Positions 47,666-59,079 of a stretch of DNA of 64,000 bases are shown one piece after another. The notes below the pieces were generated by a model. That model was not told where the DNA came from and ran no database searches. It saw nothing but the letters and a program-made list of their open reading frames with translations. The stretch covers positions 44,900,291 to 44,964,290 of the forward strand of contig NC_023756.2 of the NCBI RefSeq assembly GCF_000499845.2. The letters are read 5' to 3'. Within the stretch, counting starts at the first letter, position 1, and each line of letters opens with the position of its first letter. The stretch comes from Phaseolus vulgaris (Eukaryota > Streptophyta > Magnoliopsida > Fabales > Fabaceae). The position numbers were made by a program, and so were the translations under genes.

Positions 47666-48318
47666 ATTACTTACATCATCACACACAAAAGTATCAATTC
47701 ATCAATCATACTCAAAGATTTATAAATATACAATTATCACAATATATTTTTGTTAAATCACATCATCAAAACATCATTCTATCCATTCCAACTTAAATCG
47801 TTTAATACTCATAGAAATTTCACTTGATAGGTTAACGTTTATTGAACGAATTTGATTGATTAAATTTCTAATTTGCTATTGAGTTGATATTTATTAGGCT
47901 AAATTATCCTTTGCTAAACAATTAATTGATTAAATTTTCAATTTGTAGTTAGGTTTAGATTTCTCAAATGAAATGATTTTTAACTGAGTGAAATTAATTG
48001 ATTAAATTTTCAATTTGCCACTTGAGTTGAGATTTGCTAGCTAAGACTGTCTTCGTTGAACAAAAAATATAGAAAAAAAAACTATTGATAAAATCTACAA
48101 CAACGATCCAATAATTCAATTTCGTATTTCATTACCTCCTTACAACATACCATTGCAATCAAAATTACAATTCCATGATGCAATAAAAATATATAGCCTA
48201 ACAACTCAACCATTCCATAAAAAACACAACCATTTACACATAAATGTAGTTTCAAAATGAGTTAAATTATCATTATGAACAATTCTTTTGCATATGCTTT
48301 AATCAAGAAGGTAATAGG
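47096..48318. other. Intergenic DNA with (AT)n tract at 47624-47663
   Basis: Apart from an uninterrupted AT run of about 40 bp, nothing is recognised. Between 47820 and 48040 the phrase TTGATTAAATTT-CAATTTG recurs three times at about 70-100 bp spacing, a weak local repeat. Confidence 0.45.
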
Positions 48319-48516
48319 TTATGGAAAAATCTTTGGGTCTCAGTAATATGGAGTATATGGAAGCACAAAAATAGGGTTATCTTTAACCAAGCAAAGATAC
48401 ATGCAGATGAAATTTTTACTTTGGCACAAGTACAATCATGAGTATGGATGAAACATAAAGAAAGGAAAATTAATTTTTCTTTTTCATATTGGATTTTATC
48501 ACCTTTAACTTGTATT
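48319..48516 (+). pseudogene. LINE (non-LTR retrotransposon) ORF2 C-terminal remnant
   Basis: One frame reads LWKNLWVSVIWSIWKHKNRV, then IFNQAKIHADEIFTLAQVQS, a stop (TGA), then VWMKHKERKINFSFSYWILS. The SVIWSIWKHKNRVIFN pattern is typical of the region after the reverse transcriptase of plant L1 elements (zf-RVT tail). The in-frame TGA probably replaces TGG (Trp). Only this tail is left; no reverse transcriptase core was found upstream. Confidence 0.65.
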
Positions 48517-48889
48517 AATATGGCAACTAGATAAGTGTATAAATGTGTATTCAACATTATGCATGTAGGGTTGGGTTGTAGCAACAAATATAAAATAAAA
48601 TCCTCAAGGTCAAAGGGACGGGTCTGTTTTGAATCTCTATATTAGTTGTGACGTGGGGAAGGTGTTTTTTTGGTGCAGGTAAAGCTGGAGGAGAGGAGTT
48701 AATAACTTCCGTCAAAGGAGAATGAAGAGAGAAAGATTGTAGAAGGATGTGGAAAGTTGTGGCATAGGGAGAATGATTATAGAGCAATTTCAAGTTCCAG
48801 CTTTTATCAGTACAAAACTGTTGAACCTCTAAAGAGGAATTACTGTTAAGGAAGCTTGCTAATTGGAAAGGTCTTAAAAGACAACAACT

Positions 48890-49230
48890 TTGGTCGTTGG
48901 TGCCGCGGGGGGAGCAAGGAGCGCGTGGAGCTCGTGAGAGAAGTGTGAAGGCGCGTGGAGCTCGTGAGAGAAGTGTGAAGGCGCGTGGAGCTCGTGAGAG
49001 AAGTGTGAAGGCGCGTGGAGGGGCAGGGAGAGGCGTGCGGCGAGAGCGATGGCACGGGATGAGCAACAACACGAGACGAGCAGCGGTGCGGGAGGAGCAA
49101 CAACGCAAGGATGATGACGGAGGTGCAAGTTCGCGGGTGCAGGGGGTTATGGGTGCAACAGCGCAGTGGCGTGGGGTGGGAGTGCAACGGAGTGGTGCTG
49201 GAGCGGAACGAATGTGGCATGATGAATAGT
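48890..49230. other. GC- and CpG-rich island, unknown origin
   Basis: An abrupt GC-rich block in AT-rich DNA. It is open on both strands (251 codons on the minus strand over 48557-49312, 110 codons on the plus strand over 48897-49229). The openness follows from base composition and the 30 bp repeat inside it; neither translation resembles a known domain. It sits between a LINE remnant and a repeat with CGTTA palindromes, so a transposon origin is likely. Confidence 0.5.
48921..49020. repeat. 30 bp minisatellite, 3.3 perfect copies
   Basis: GCGCGTGGAGCTCGTGAGAG plus AAGTGTGAAG repeats at 48921, 48951 and 48981, with a partial copy at 49011. The copies are identical. The period of 30 keeps reading frames open. 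Confidence 0.95.
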
Positions 49231-49329
49231 AGCGAAATCGAGAGTGAAGAGTGAGTTGGAGTGAACAAGTGAAGAGGGAAGCGAGAATGAAGAAGTGAGG
49301 ATGAAAAAACATTGACGGAATTTTAAAAA

Positions 49330-49470
49330 CAAATAATTAACAATAGTTATGGACATAATTATCGTTAATTGTCTATCTGTTTTTGTTTATTAACGACCAT
49401 TCCATATACAACTGTCGTTATTTACCTATTTGACTGGTTTTTAATGACGATTCCAGACATACCATCGTTA
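49330..49470. repeat. Three imperfect units of about 52 bp with TAACGA..TCGTTA inverted ends
   Basis: The units TTAACAATAGTTATGGACAT..ATCGTTA, TTAACGACCATTCCATATAC..GTCGTTA and TTAATGACGATTCCAGACAT..ATCGTTA follow each other. Each is a small palindrome. This could be the end of a DNA transposon that includes the GC-rich block. Confidence 0.55.
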
Positions 49471-49737
49471 AAAACATTGTATAATTACAAGTTTACTAAC
49501 TTTTTTATTATTATTAATGATGTTTTTTTAACCGTTTTTTAATATGGCTGAGGTATTGCTATTTTGTCCAAGTGAAAAGATTTGTTTGAAAACACACTAA
49601 AACCATATACTTAACATCACATTATAATAATATTATAATATTTAAAATTAAAAAATATATTAAATGTAATTAAAATATTATTTTATTGATTTATAAAGTG
49701 TATATTTTCTGCTCTAATGTTAACATATGACCACCCA

Positions 49738-50546
49738 CTAGAAGCTTCTTAGGTCTTTGCATATAAATGGATGAGTTAAGAGTTGAGTTGTGGTCCACCT
49801 CTCACCAGGCTCCTTCTTCAGGCAACACGCCATGAAGTTCCGAAACTCCATTGATGCAGTCTCAGGCAAGCTTGGTGGCTCATTGAAGCAAATGGCACAC
49901 ACAAGGGTGGCCCAGTTCAGCCTTTCACCACCTTCGAGAAATGGTAAGTGACCCACATAGAGTTCAAAGAGGCTCAAGCCAAAGCTCCACACATCACCGG
50001 CAAAACCATCATAGCTCCCTCCATACGCATCAGGGTTGAACCGTTCAGGACTCATGTACGCGTTTGTGCCCACGTAAGAGTTGCACATCTCCAATGTGTC
50101 ACTCACCACTTTGCTAACTCCGAAGTCACCGATCTTCACCTCGCCTTTCGTGTTTACGAGGATGTTTGCAGGCTTGATGTCGCGATGAATGATGTTGCGT
50201 GCATGGAGGTAGGCGAGACCATTGAGGATGTCACGCGCCACTACCACAAGTCTCTCTTCGGAGAAGGTGCCATTGGTGGCTAGGGCACTTTCAAGGCTGC
50301 CATTGTCCATGTACTCCATCAGTATCGCCATTTCGTCATGAGAAATCATACTTTCACAATTCTGATATACAATGATCTAATAAATTTAGATATAAATATG
50401 TATAATAAAAAAAATTTAATTAAATGATATAAAAGAAATGCTAAAATAATAATATTGAAGGTTTTTTTATTAAAGAGGGGATTTTTTTTCATTTTATTAA
50501 AAATGAGGTTTCTTTTAAAAAAATTATAAATTTAAGTAATTCGTGT

Positions 50547-50580
<34 letters not shown>

Positions 50581-51420
50581 ATTTTATTTTTTTTATTTTT
50601 TTAAAAAAATTCTTGAACATATTTATTAATAAGTCATATAATATTTAAAATTAATTTGATACATAAAATATATTTTATGGATGTAAGTTTTAAGAAAAAA
50701 AAATTGAATAATCGTGTATGAATATGTTTGATGGTAATGTAATATATTAATTTGGTTATTTGATTAATAAAAAAATAAAAAAAATTGTTATTATATTTAA
50801 AAATTTGAAAAAAAAAATAGAATTGTACTTACAGTTTTAAATATAATTAAATTAAAAATATAATATAATAAAAAAAATTATTATATATATATAAAAAAGT
50901 TGTACAAATTTAACACAATTTTAAATTGACATAACAGAAGTTGTGTCAAATTAACACGATTTCAGTGTATTAATTTGACACAATTTCTGTGTCAAGTTAA
51001 CATGATTAGTTAAAAAATCAATATGAAAGTTGTAACGTAGTATATAAAATATGTGAGGTGTGAACGTATTATTACCATTTTGTCGTTGGACTTCTGAAAA
51101 GAGCCATGGAAGCCAACCACATAGGGACAGTGAGTGGCACGACGAAGGATTGAGATTTCTGAAAGTGCGCGATGAACATTGCTGCGGATAATCTTCAGTG
51201 CATAGGTTGCAGAAGTGTCTTTATGGCACACTTTGTACACAGTGCCACCATTACCATGACCAAGAATGAGGAGCTTCTCAAGGTCACCAATGTTAATGCC
51301 GTTGTCACTGACAGATTTGACGGTGGTGGCGGGGAGAGGGAAAACGGAGCGGCGCTCGAAGAGGTCTAGGAGTGGAAGACGGAGGTTAGGGTAACGAGGG
51401 TGGTGGCGAATGAGAGCCAT
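49738..51420 (-). CDS. MAP kinase kinase, group D, two-exon paralogue
   Basis: Exon 1 is 51076-51420 (115 residues) and exon 2 is 49738-50361 (207 residues plus stop); GTAATA and TATCAG border the 714 bp intron at phase 0, giving 322 residues. It starts MALIRHHPRYPNLRLPLL with the docking motif. Catalytic parts are complete: GHGNGGTVYKV, K76, HRDIKPAN with D176, DFG at 194-196 and MSPE. The activation loop DTLEMCNSYVGT keeps both phosphosites, T204 and S210. Compared with the copy at 42795 it has about 11 extra residues (around NCESMISHDE) where the exons join, just before the ILMEYM hinge, and five fewer near the alpha-C helix. Group D MKK genes are normally intronless, so the intron is unusual. 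Functional kinase and damaged copy are both possible; the open frame across both exons favours function. Confidence 0.85.
50362..51075 (-). other. Intron of the two-exon MKK paralogue
   Basis: 714 bp and extremely AT-rich, with a (TA)n run at 50551-50577 and a GTGTCAA/TTGACAC-rich stretch near 50935-51000 (TGACACAATTTCTGTGTCAA is an imperfect palindrome). No intact transposon ends were found. Confidence 0.75.
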
Positions 51421-51511
51421 TGCAGTGGTTAAGGAAATGCGAGAGAGAGTGAAGGTTTTTATTCAGTGAAAGTGTGATGTGTTTAATAAGGAAAGAAAAA
51501 AAGATAAGAGA

Positions 51512-51522
51512 GTGGGACCCAC
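51512..51522 (-). promoter_or_regulatory. GTGGGTCCCAC box, TCP-type site, promoter of the two-exon MKK
   Basis: On the gene strand it reads GTGGGTCCCACTC, about 100 bp before the start codon. It includes GGTCCCAC, a class I TCP consensus, and matches the box of the other MKK copy except at one base. Confidence 0.4.
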
Positions 51523-53189
51523 CTTGGTAATGATAATGTGTCATGTACTTGTGTACGGATTTTTAGTAAGGAAAATATTTCTTTGTTTACTTAATTTGCA
51601 TGTGATAAGATATATCTTTCCTTCTTTGCAATTTCAGTTTCTCACCTTTATCTTTACTTTAAAAATTTAATAATATATGGTTTTAATTTAATAATACATC
51701 AACATTTTAATTTTGAAGTTTTTTTTTAACTCTTAACGAGGCTTAACGTTTAAATTTATTAATTTAATTTAAACTAAATTTAATTATTGATTAGTTTGTT
51801 TATATATATATATATATTAAATTCATTTAATCAAGAGACTATCATAAATAACTTTTTTTTTAATTTAAAATACTAGATCAGAAAACACATATAATATTGG
51901 GTATATGAGATATGTCATACCGATTCCATTATGATCTAAATAATATAAAATATCAATTACATATAAAATTAATTGTGAAAAATCCGTGGATGTAATATGT
52001 ACGAAAATCTAAATAAAATAATTAAAAATATATGTTTTAGAGTCAAATATTGAGTAAAATATAATACATATTGGTATTAATGTGATGATTTGTTAGTGTT
52101 AATATAGCTTCTAATGAAAAAATTATTGAAACTTTGATATATGATGTAAGTATTAAGTTAGGAAATTTTATGAGATCTCTAGGTTATATGACAATTGAGT
52201 TATATATAGACAAATGTATCATATACTAAACTAAATGAGTAAGTCATTAATACTCAACTATAAGTGTTTTTTTTTATCAGAAAAAAGAATAAATAAATGT
52301 GAGTCACTTCAATGATTATTTAACTCTTATTCAAATAAAAAAAACTTTCAAAACCTTTTAAGACAACAAAAATCCTACCCAACAAACTACAAGAAGAAAA
52401 ACCAAACCAACAACTAAGAAAAACAACACTAAATCAATTTTATACAACTAGGAAGTGTAGACATGAAAGGTTATATGATAAAATCTACACTCAAATGATA
52501 ATAAGTGTTATAAGTTTGAATTTAATAATAGTCTTTTTGAAAGCATTGAATCAGTATACACCTTATACGAATTTTTTATGTTGTATTTGATAAATAATAT
52601 ATGATATTATTCATATATTAATTATACGAATTTTGATGTTATATTTGATAAATAATATGTGAAACTATTCATATGTTAATTATATTATATGTTTATGGTT
52701 ATATTTCATAGAAAAATGAATGGTTTGCCGATCATGAATATATATATATATATATATATAAAATTCTTTTTCTTATGTATATATACTTATAAACTAAACA
52801 CATATATGTTTTATGTTTTAGAGTATTACATTTCACTCCCATGAAATGACAGCATGTTATATGTGAAAAAATTAACTTTTGTTTTATGATTTGTTCTCTT
52901 CTATATTAAATATTTCCCTATTATCAGTACAATTTTGTCTATAAAAGTTTTCGTGAGTACGTATACTTAATATTTAAGAAACGTTGTACGTGATTAAATG
53001 AATTAATGTATAAATTTGAAATAATAAAATAGAATAATACATTCTTTTTATTTTATTTCATTTTTCTGTACACACTAAGAACGTAATTTATATATCTTAG
53101 GATTAGTAGATATCTAAAGTTTTTTTTATGTTATACGACTGGTCTCAGCTGATTTTTTATGGTTGAAAGGTTTTTAAATTCTTGGGTAC
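51523..53189. other. AT-rich intergenic DNA
   Basis: Contains short (TA)n runs near 51801 and 52739. A near-direct repeat TATACGAATTTT..TGATAAATAATAT (about 52564 and 52622) is visible. No gene is seen. Confidence 0.45.
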
Positions 53190-53509
53190 ATTATACGAAA
53201 ATTATTAGTTAATATATTAATTAAATTAAAAACTATTTTAAAAACTAAAAAAAATATTTTTTAAATTAGTTTTTATTATTGTTGAATAGTTTTTAAATTG
53301 GTATCTAATTCAATGTTTTAACTACCAATTATTTAGATTCTAAATTTGGTAATAAAATATTAGATATCAATTTAGAAACTATTTAACAATAATAAAAACG
53401 AATTTAGAATTTTTTTTTTAATTTTTAAAATATATCTAATTTAGTAATATAACAACTAATTATTTTTTATATCTAAATTTAATTTCCATTTAATGATTTT
53501 CTTGTAGTG
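53190..53509. mobile_element. Family A foldback element, copy 6
   Basis: The left terminus is eroded; the right end reads TTAATGATTTTCTTGTAGTG. Its inner halves pair around TTATTTAGATTCTAAATTTG. Confidence 0.65.
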
Positions 53510-54348
53510 ATAAAGAATATTGAATATCTCTCAAATATTTTAATTAATTAATTTAATTCTTTTAAGAAAACACAATTTAGATAATTATTTACTTCAATTT
53601 TTAAGGAAGAAAAAATTTAGTTCTAAAATACATTTCCCTATAAACTAAAAAAATAGTAGTTTAATTTAGTTTGAATGAATTATTTTTTTAGTACTGTTTA
53701 CTTTTTTATGAGTTTAACTTTTTTTAAATGAAAATTTTCACAACTTGATATTTCAACTATCAGCTAACAACAATCATTTATAATTATATGAAAACATTCG
53801 AGTTTAACTCTTTTTAAACGTCTTATAATTTAAATATAGAAGGTAGTGCATTAAAAAATAGAGGAATTATGGAAACAAACCTTGATTCATAATAATGTGT
53901 TAGTAAAACACAAAGAACTTAAGAAACAACCACTAACTTCTTTCATCATAAAATTATTGTGACCATTTTATTTGGACATTCCGTGTGCATATCGTAAAAC
54001 TCAATATATAAAAAAAATCACCGACTAAACCAAAATTAATTGTTATGTCCACTACAATAATTAAAATTATCTACTTCCTCTACTCTAAAATGGCTACATT
54101 TTTTAATTTTTTTAAACTGATAGATATTTGTTATATTTCAATAAATATTAATGCTTGTTTTTGCAGAAGAAAAAAATAATGTATCGATAGAGAGAGTAAA
54201 GAGAGTAAAATATTTTGATAAAGTTGTTTTAATATATAAATTGTTTTAATATATAAATATAATTTTTATTGTCATTTTTAGTCTGTATAAAAACAAATTA
54301 AATTTTATTTATTTTCGGTCAAAGATTTAAAATCACTTCTTAATAATA
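53510..54348. other. Intergenic DNA with a short family B fragment
   Basis: CAGCTAACAACAATCATTTA near 53761 matches a family B core; the rest of that repeat is missing. No gene is seen. Confidence 0.4.
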
Positions 54349-54740
54349 CACTACCATAAAATCTTTAAATAATAATAAAATTTAAAAATAAAAATAATTA
54401 ATCACTAATTAAATTAGATCCTAATTTAAATACTAAAAAATTATTTACAAAAATTTTATTATTAATAAAATAATTTTTAAATTGGTATCTAAATTAATAA
54501 CTTAAATTTTAGCTACTAATATTTCAAATTTTAATTAATTTTTAAAATATTAATATAGACCAATTTAAATATAAAGTACTAAATAACTAAATTTTAATAA
54601 TTATCAACTTAAAAATCATTTTAATTTTTTATTAATAATAAAAATTACTTTAAATATCAATATTTTTTTAATTTATAAAATGTCTCTAATTAAATCAAAT
54701 AATAATTAATTATTTTAGTTTTTAAAATTTGTTTTAATAT
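54349..54740. mobile_element. Family A-like foldback element, copy 7, strongly diverged
   Basis: It starts CACTACCATAAAATC and has the family order (AATTAGATCCTAATTT, TTGGTATCTAAATTAATAAC, TTAATTTATAAAATGTCTCT), but the palindrome is eroded and the right end is not clear. Confidence 0.45.
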
Positions 54741-56119
54741 TTTTTATATAAATTTTAAATTATATATTTACAACATTTTAAAATTGAATAAATGTATGAG
54801 ATCACTCTCACCAATAGCCAATAATTAAAATAAAATTAAGTGTACCAAAAGCTGCTCTAGCCAAAAATATAATACTTTAAACACGTATTATCATGTCCTA
54901 TGCGCATTGCACGTGTGATTAAAAAACTTAAAATGTTTAAATTTTAAAATAGGAAGAAGTATCGTAGAAGAAATTCCCAAAATTTCTGGTCCCTTTTAAA
55001 TTCTTTAATTACCACAAACTTTTCTATTTTAAAATATGCTTCCTTTTTTATTATACTACAAAAAAATATTTAAATTTTTATTATATTCAACTCACTCTTC
55101 ACTCATTTTATTTTATACACCACCCCCTCATTCGGTAACCTACTAAAAAGTCAAATATATATAAAAATATTATCTCTGGTGATAAAATTATATAACAAAA
55201 AATGAAGTGATAGTTTAGTGAGTATGATTGGTGAATAAAAATATGAGATTATGTGTAGGAAGTAATATAAAAATATTTTTTAGTACAACAAAATCAGTTT
55301 GAATCTACACAGATGATGACTCAAGAACAATTATACAAAAGGCCACAGTGATCAACTTAAAAAAAATATAGATTTTGATTCAAATTGTAAGCTATTTTTT
55401 TAAGATGAAAAAAAGTGGTTGTGATATAACATAATCTAGTGACAAGAGATGTGATATGGTTACTACTAGCTTGTTTGACTTTTATACAAAAAATATCATT
55501 GTTTTAACCATTTATTAACACTTTTTTTCTACCTTTCATTCAATTTCATATTTTAGAAAAAATGTTATTATAAATATTACAATAATAAATATTTAATGTA
55601 ATTATTAAACATAATAAATATTTATTAAAATTATTAAATTTAATAAATATTTGTTCTAATTATTAAATTTGCATAAAATATTTAGTAGAGATATTAAATG
55701 CAATACATATTTCATACAAACTTAAATACAATAAATCTTTATTATATATCGAATGCAATAAATTTGTTGAAAATATTATATTCATGAAATATGTATTATA
55801 ATTATTAAATGTAATCATATTTTATAAATGCAATATATATTTATCACTAATATTAAAGCAGTAAATATTTATTATAAATATTAAAAAATAATAAATATTA
55901 TTATACATTTTATTTCATTATAGATAATTATAAAAAAATATGTTCAATAAATACATAAATATTTTAATTCTTAATTGTATGTATTTGTCATGATAGAATA
56001 ACTATTTATTATAAGTAAATAATATATATATATTATTTTCTTTCTTGTACAAAGATAAAGTAAATTTTCTTTCTTAAACTCTAAGTTGCATTTTCACAAT
56101 TTCACTTGAGTCTTTTCAC
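54741..56119. other. AT-rich intergenic DNA
   Basis: A run of AATAAATATTTATTA-like phrases between 55560 and 55900 is low-complexity. No gene is seen. Confidence 0.45.
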
Positions 56120-56541
56120 AATTTCACTCGAGTCTGGAGGCAAATGTACTATCGAAAGACTGAAAGACCGAATAGTCGATAAGACCGAATGAACGTGGAA
56201 GCAGATGATAAACTGCGATTAATCATAATTAAGTCAGTTTAACCATAAACCATGATTGAAGCACAAATGGACCTTTATCTGAGCCCAAAAGAAGACCCAT
56301 GATAGCTAAAGCCCAACACAAGGCTATAAATATCATAAGGGACCTGTGCCAAAGGTAATCTTCTAATCCCTAGTTCATCCACATATTATACTCGGACTGA
56401 CTTGAGCGTCAGAACACCTTCGCAGGTACACCACCCCGCCGTTCTTGGAGAACTTGCCAGACGAAGACGCTGAATACAGGAACTGCAAGGACAAGAAGAC
56501 GGAAACTACAAGAGTCATTATGAGGTACCCGACCTTGTAAG
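56120..56541 (+). mobile_element. Probable solo LTR of a Ty3/gypsy-type retrotransposon
   Basis: Less AT-rich than the flanks. It contains a TATA-like GCTATAAATATCATAAGGGA (56322-56341), then GACTTGAGCGTCAGAACACC (56399) and TTCGCAGGTAC about 60 bp downstream, the order expected for U3-R-U5. No reverse transcriptase or primer-binding site follows, and exact ends were not resolved. Confidence 0.5.
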
Positions 56542-56542
56542 A

Positions 56543-56569
<27 letters not shown>
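56543..56569. repeat. (AT)n microsatellite
   Basis: About 27 bp of AT dinucleotides directly after the LTR-like sequence. Confidence 0.85.
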
Positions 56570-56574
<5 letters not shown>

Positions 56575-59079
56575 TATATTTTAATAAAAGTATTAGTAAT
56601 ATAAGTATATGTATTATTTTTATTTTATCAGAAATTATAAAAATAACATTTGGTATGGTGGTTCTCAAGTACAATAACTCAATTCTCCTTTGAAGTTAAA
56701 CTAATGTTGTAACTCAGATTCTGCATTGTTCTTACAATTGCAATTTTTTTTTAAATAAAAGCTTATCACTATATAACAATAATCATATTTACCATATATT
56801 TATTAATTGTTTATAACAACAACGAAATGGTCGTGAAGGTTCATTATGATTAAGTAGGTACTATGATTTTTTTTTATTTGTCCTTTTTCTAATTATTATA
56901 AAATTTACAACTTTCATGTTTGTGAATAAAAATGATGTTTTTTCAGTGGTTTAATGAAAAATTATGAGATTCGTGGGACATGACATGAGTTCACATTCAA
57001 CTGAAACACGTATAAAGCTGTTTCATTATCATAGTTACGACAATTAATATAAAACTATCAATTAAAAACTTTTAACATCTTTATCAATCCGTATTTCTTG
57101 TAGATATAATTAAAAAAAATCATTATAAAACTCCAGGTTTTCAGCATATTGCTCCACCTTAATAATTGTAAAGTAAAACTAATAAAATAATATTATACTC
57201 AAAACAGAAAATAAAACACAAAAAATTTAGAGAAAAAAAAAATGAAGAGAGAAAAATATATAGAGTTAGATAGACAGAAACTTCTAAAAAAAAGAAAACA
57301 AATATATAAAATTAAATTTCTCAACCAAAAAAATTAAACTTACTTTATTAATGGTGATAAAATAAGTTAACTTGTTTTAACTTAATTGGTTCCTAAAATA
57401 TGGGTTATCTATTATAGTTTTAAAAAAATTATTAAATATAAACAAATTTTAGAACAATAAATAAATAATTACTATATTAATTAAACTATATATATTATTT
57501 TAAAAATTAAAAAAATTATTAATATTTAAATTAATGTCTATTATTGATAAATAATTTTAAAATTAATATTTAATTACTTATCAAAATTTTAACTATAATT
57601 TAAATAATTGATAGCTAAAATCTTAATATTTACTCTCTAATTTTTTTTTATTCAATAATTTTTTTGGAATGAATTAATGGATTGAGAATTCTTCGGTTTA
57701 TGTATTTTTTATTTTTTTATTGTATTTTAAAATATATAATTTAAAAACATATTTAATCATGAACATTTTTTTATTTATTTTTTAATTAATTAATAATGTT
57801 TCTAATGAAATAAATTAAAAGAAATATTATAAGGTGTTAAATATTTTTTAAAAGAATATAATTTATAACGTATTTGTTATAATTGGAGTTAATCTGCGTA
57901 TATTTAAAAAATATATACGTAAAAATCTTCTCATATAGTTAGAACTTGACACAAGTAGAATCAAAAGATTAGTCTTATTTAGGGTTGATTATTCAGTAGT
58001 AGGTGTAATTACTCCAACATTGTTTTTTCTTGGTCTTTCTAATAATCCAAAAAAGAGGTTGGTACAATATTTTTTTTCTCTTCTGAATTTATTTATTGCC
58101 TTCGTCTTCTTCTCACTCTTTCTTAAACCTGAATTAATTTAGCAAAATTGAAGTAATTTTTAAATAATTTTTTTATGACTTTTTTTTATCAATGAAAAAT
58201 AAATAAATAAAAATAACATTTAAGAAATATTCCAACTTTTATAATTATAATTAGTTTAATTTGGTGTGAACTATGAGTTAACAACTTTTACCAGTCAAAT
58301 TGGATTGCATGCATAACCAATCTAGATAGTGGAATATCATTTATTTATGTAAAAATTATTTACTAAATTATCTTAGGTACACCAACTTTAATGAAATGTT
58401 GCACGATACAATAACAAAATATTCTATTATTATTCTATGTGTTAGGTTCTTTCTAAACATTAAATTAAAACAAAACCCTTTATGGTTTCCCTACACTTCA
58501 CACTACCTTGTCAACATGGAAACAAAGTAAAATCTTAAAAGAAAATTGAGAAACTAAAAGAGAAAGTGACAAGATGTTTGAAGAACATGTGGAAGAAAAA
58601 AGAGTCGAGAAGTAGAATAAGGATGTTGTGGAAAACAAATAAAATTAGGGGTGAGAAAAGTAAAAACATAGGTGCAATATCATGGATCTCTTGGGCTTTT
58701 TCAGAAAGGACCAATGATCTCAATTGATATTTCAAGTCCCTTTTTAATAGGAACTGTCCAAAGCTAATTGTTTCTCGCACCTTTATATTTTCTTCGTATT
58801 CCTCTTCATTATAGTATAATAGTGAAAATGACATTTAAAAATATTTATACCTTTTAAAAATTATTTTTAGAAATATATAAAATTTAAATACTACTCGGCA
58901 GCACGGCACAAGGAAAGGAAACCTACTCCATATTTGTAAGAACACTTAAAACATTATAGAAAAATATAGCTGGGATAGAGGTTTGAAATTGTTTTTTAAC
59001 TATTTTGAAATAATTTTTTTAGACTACTTTATAATAGAAGTAATCGTTATAGAAAATGTTTTTAAAATTGTTCTTGTGT
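56570..59079. other. AT-rich intergenic DNA
   Basis: Around 57400-57640 is a faint, very diverged family A-like stretch (ATTATTGATAAATAATTTTA, TATCAAAATTTTAACTATAA). The 99-codon minus-strand frame at 58535-58834 is not recognisable. No gene is called. Confidence 0.45.

Noticed and set aside
48557..49312. 251-codon minus-strand ORF rich in SRAPRAFTLL repeats
   Set aside because: Its openness comes from the GC-rich 30 bp minisatellite, which is also open on the other strand. No domain, splice context or family match supports a protein.
50347..50349. Start of a separate kinase ORF at the ATG at 50347
   Set aside because: It lacks the glycine loop and catalytic lysine. The missing N-lobe lies in exon 1 at 51076-51420 with matching splice sites, so this is an internal methionine.
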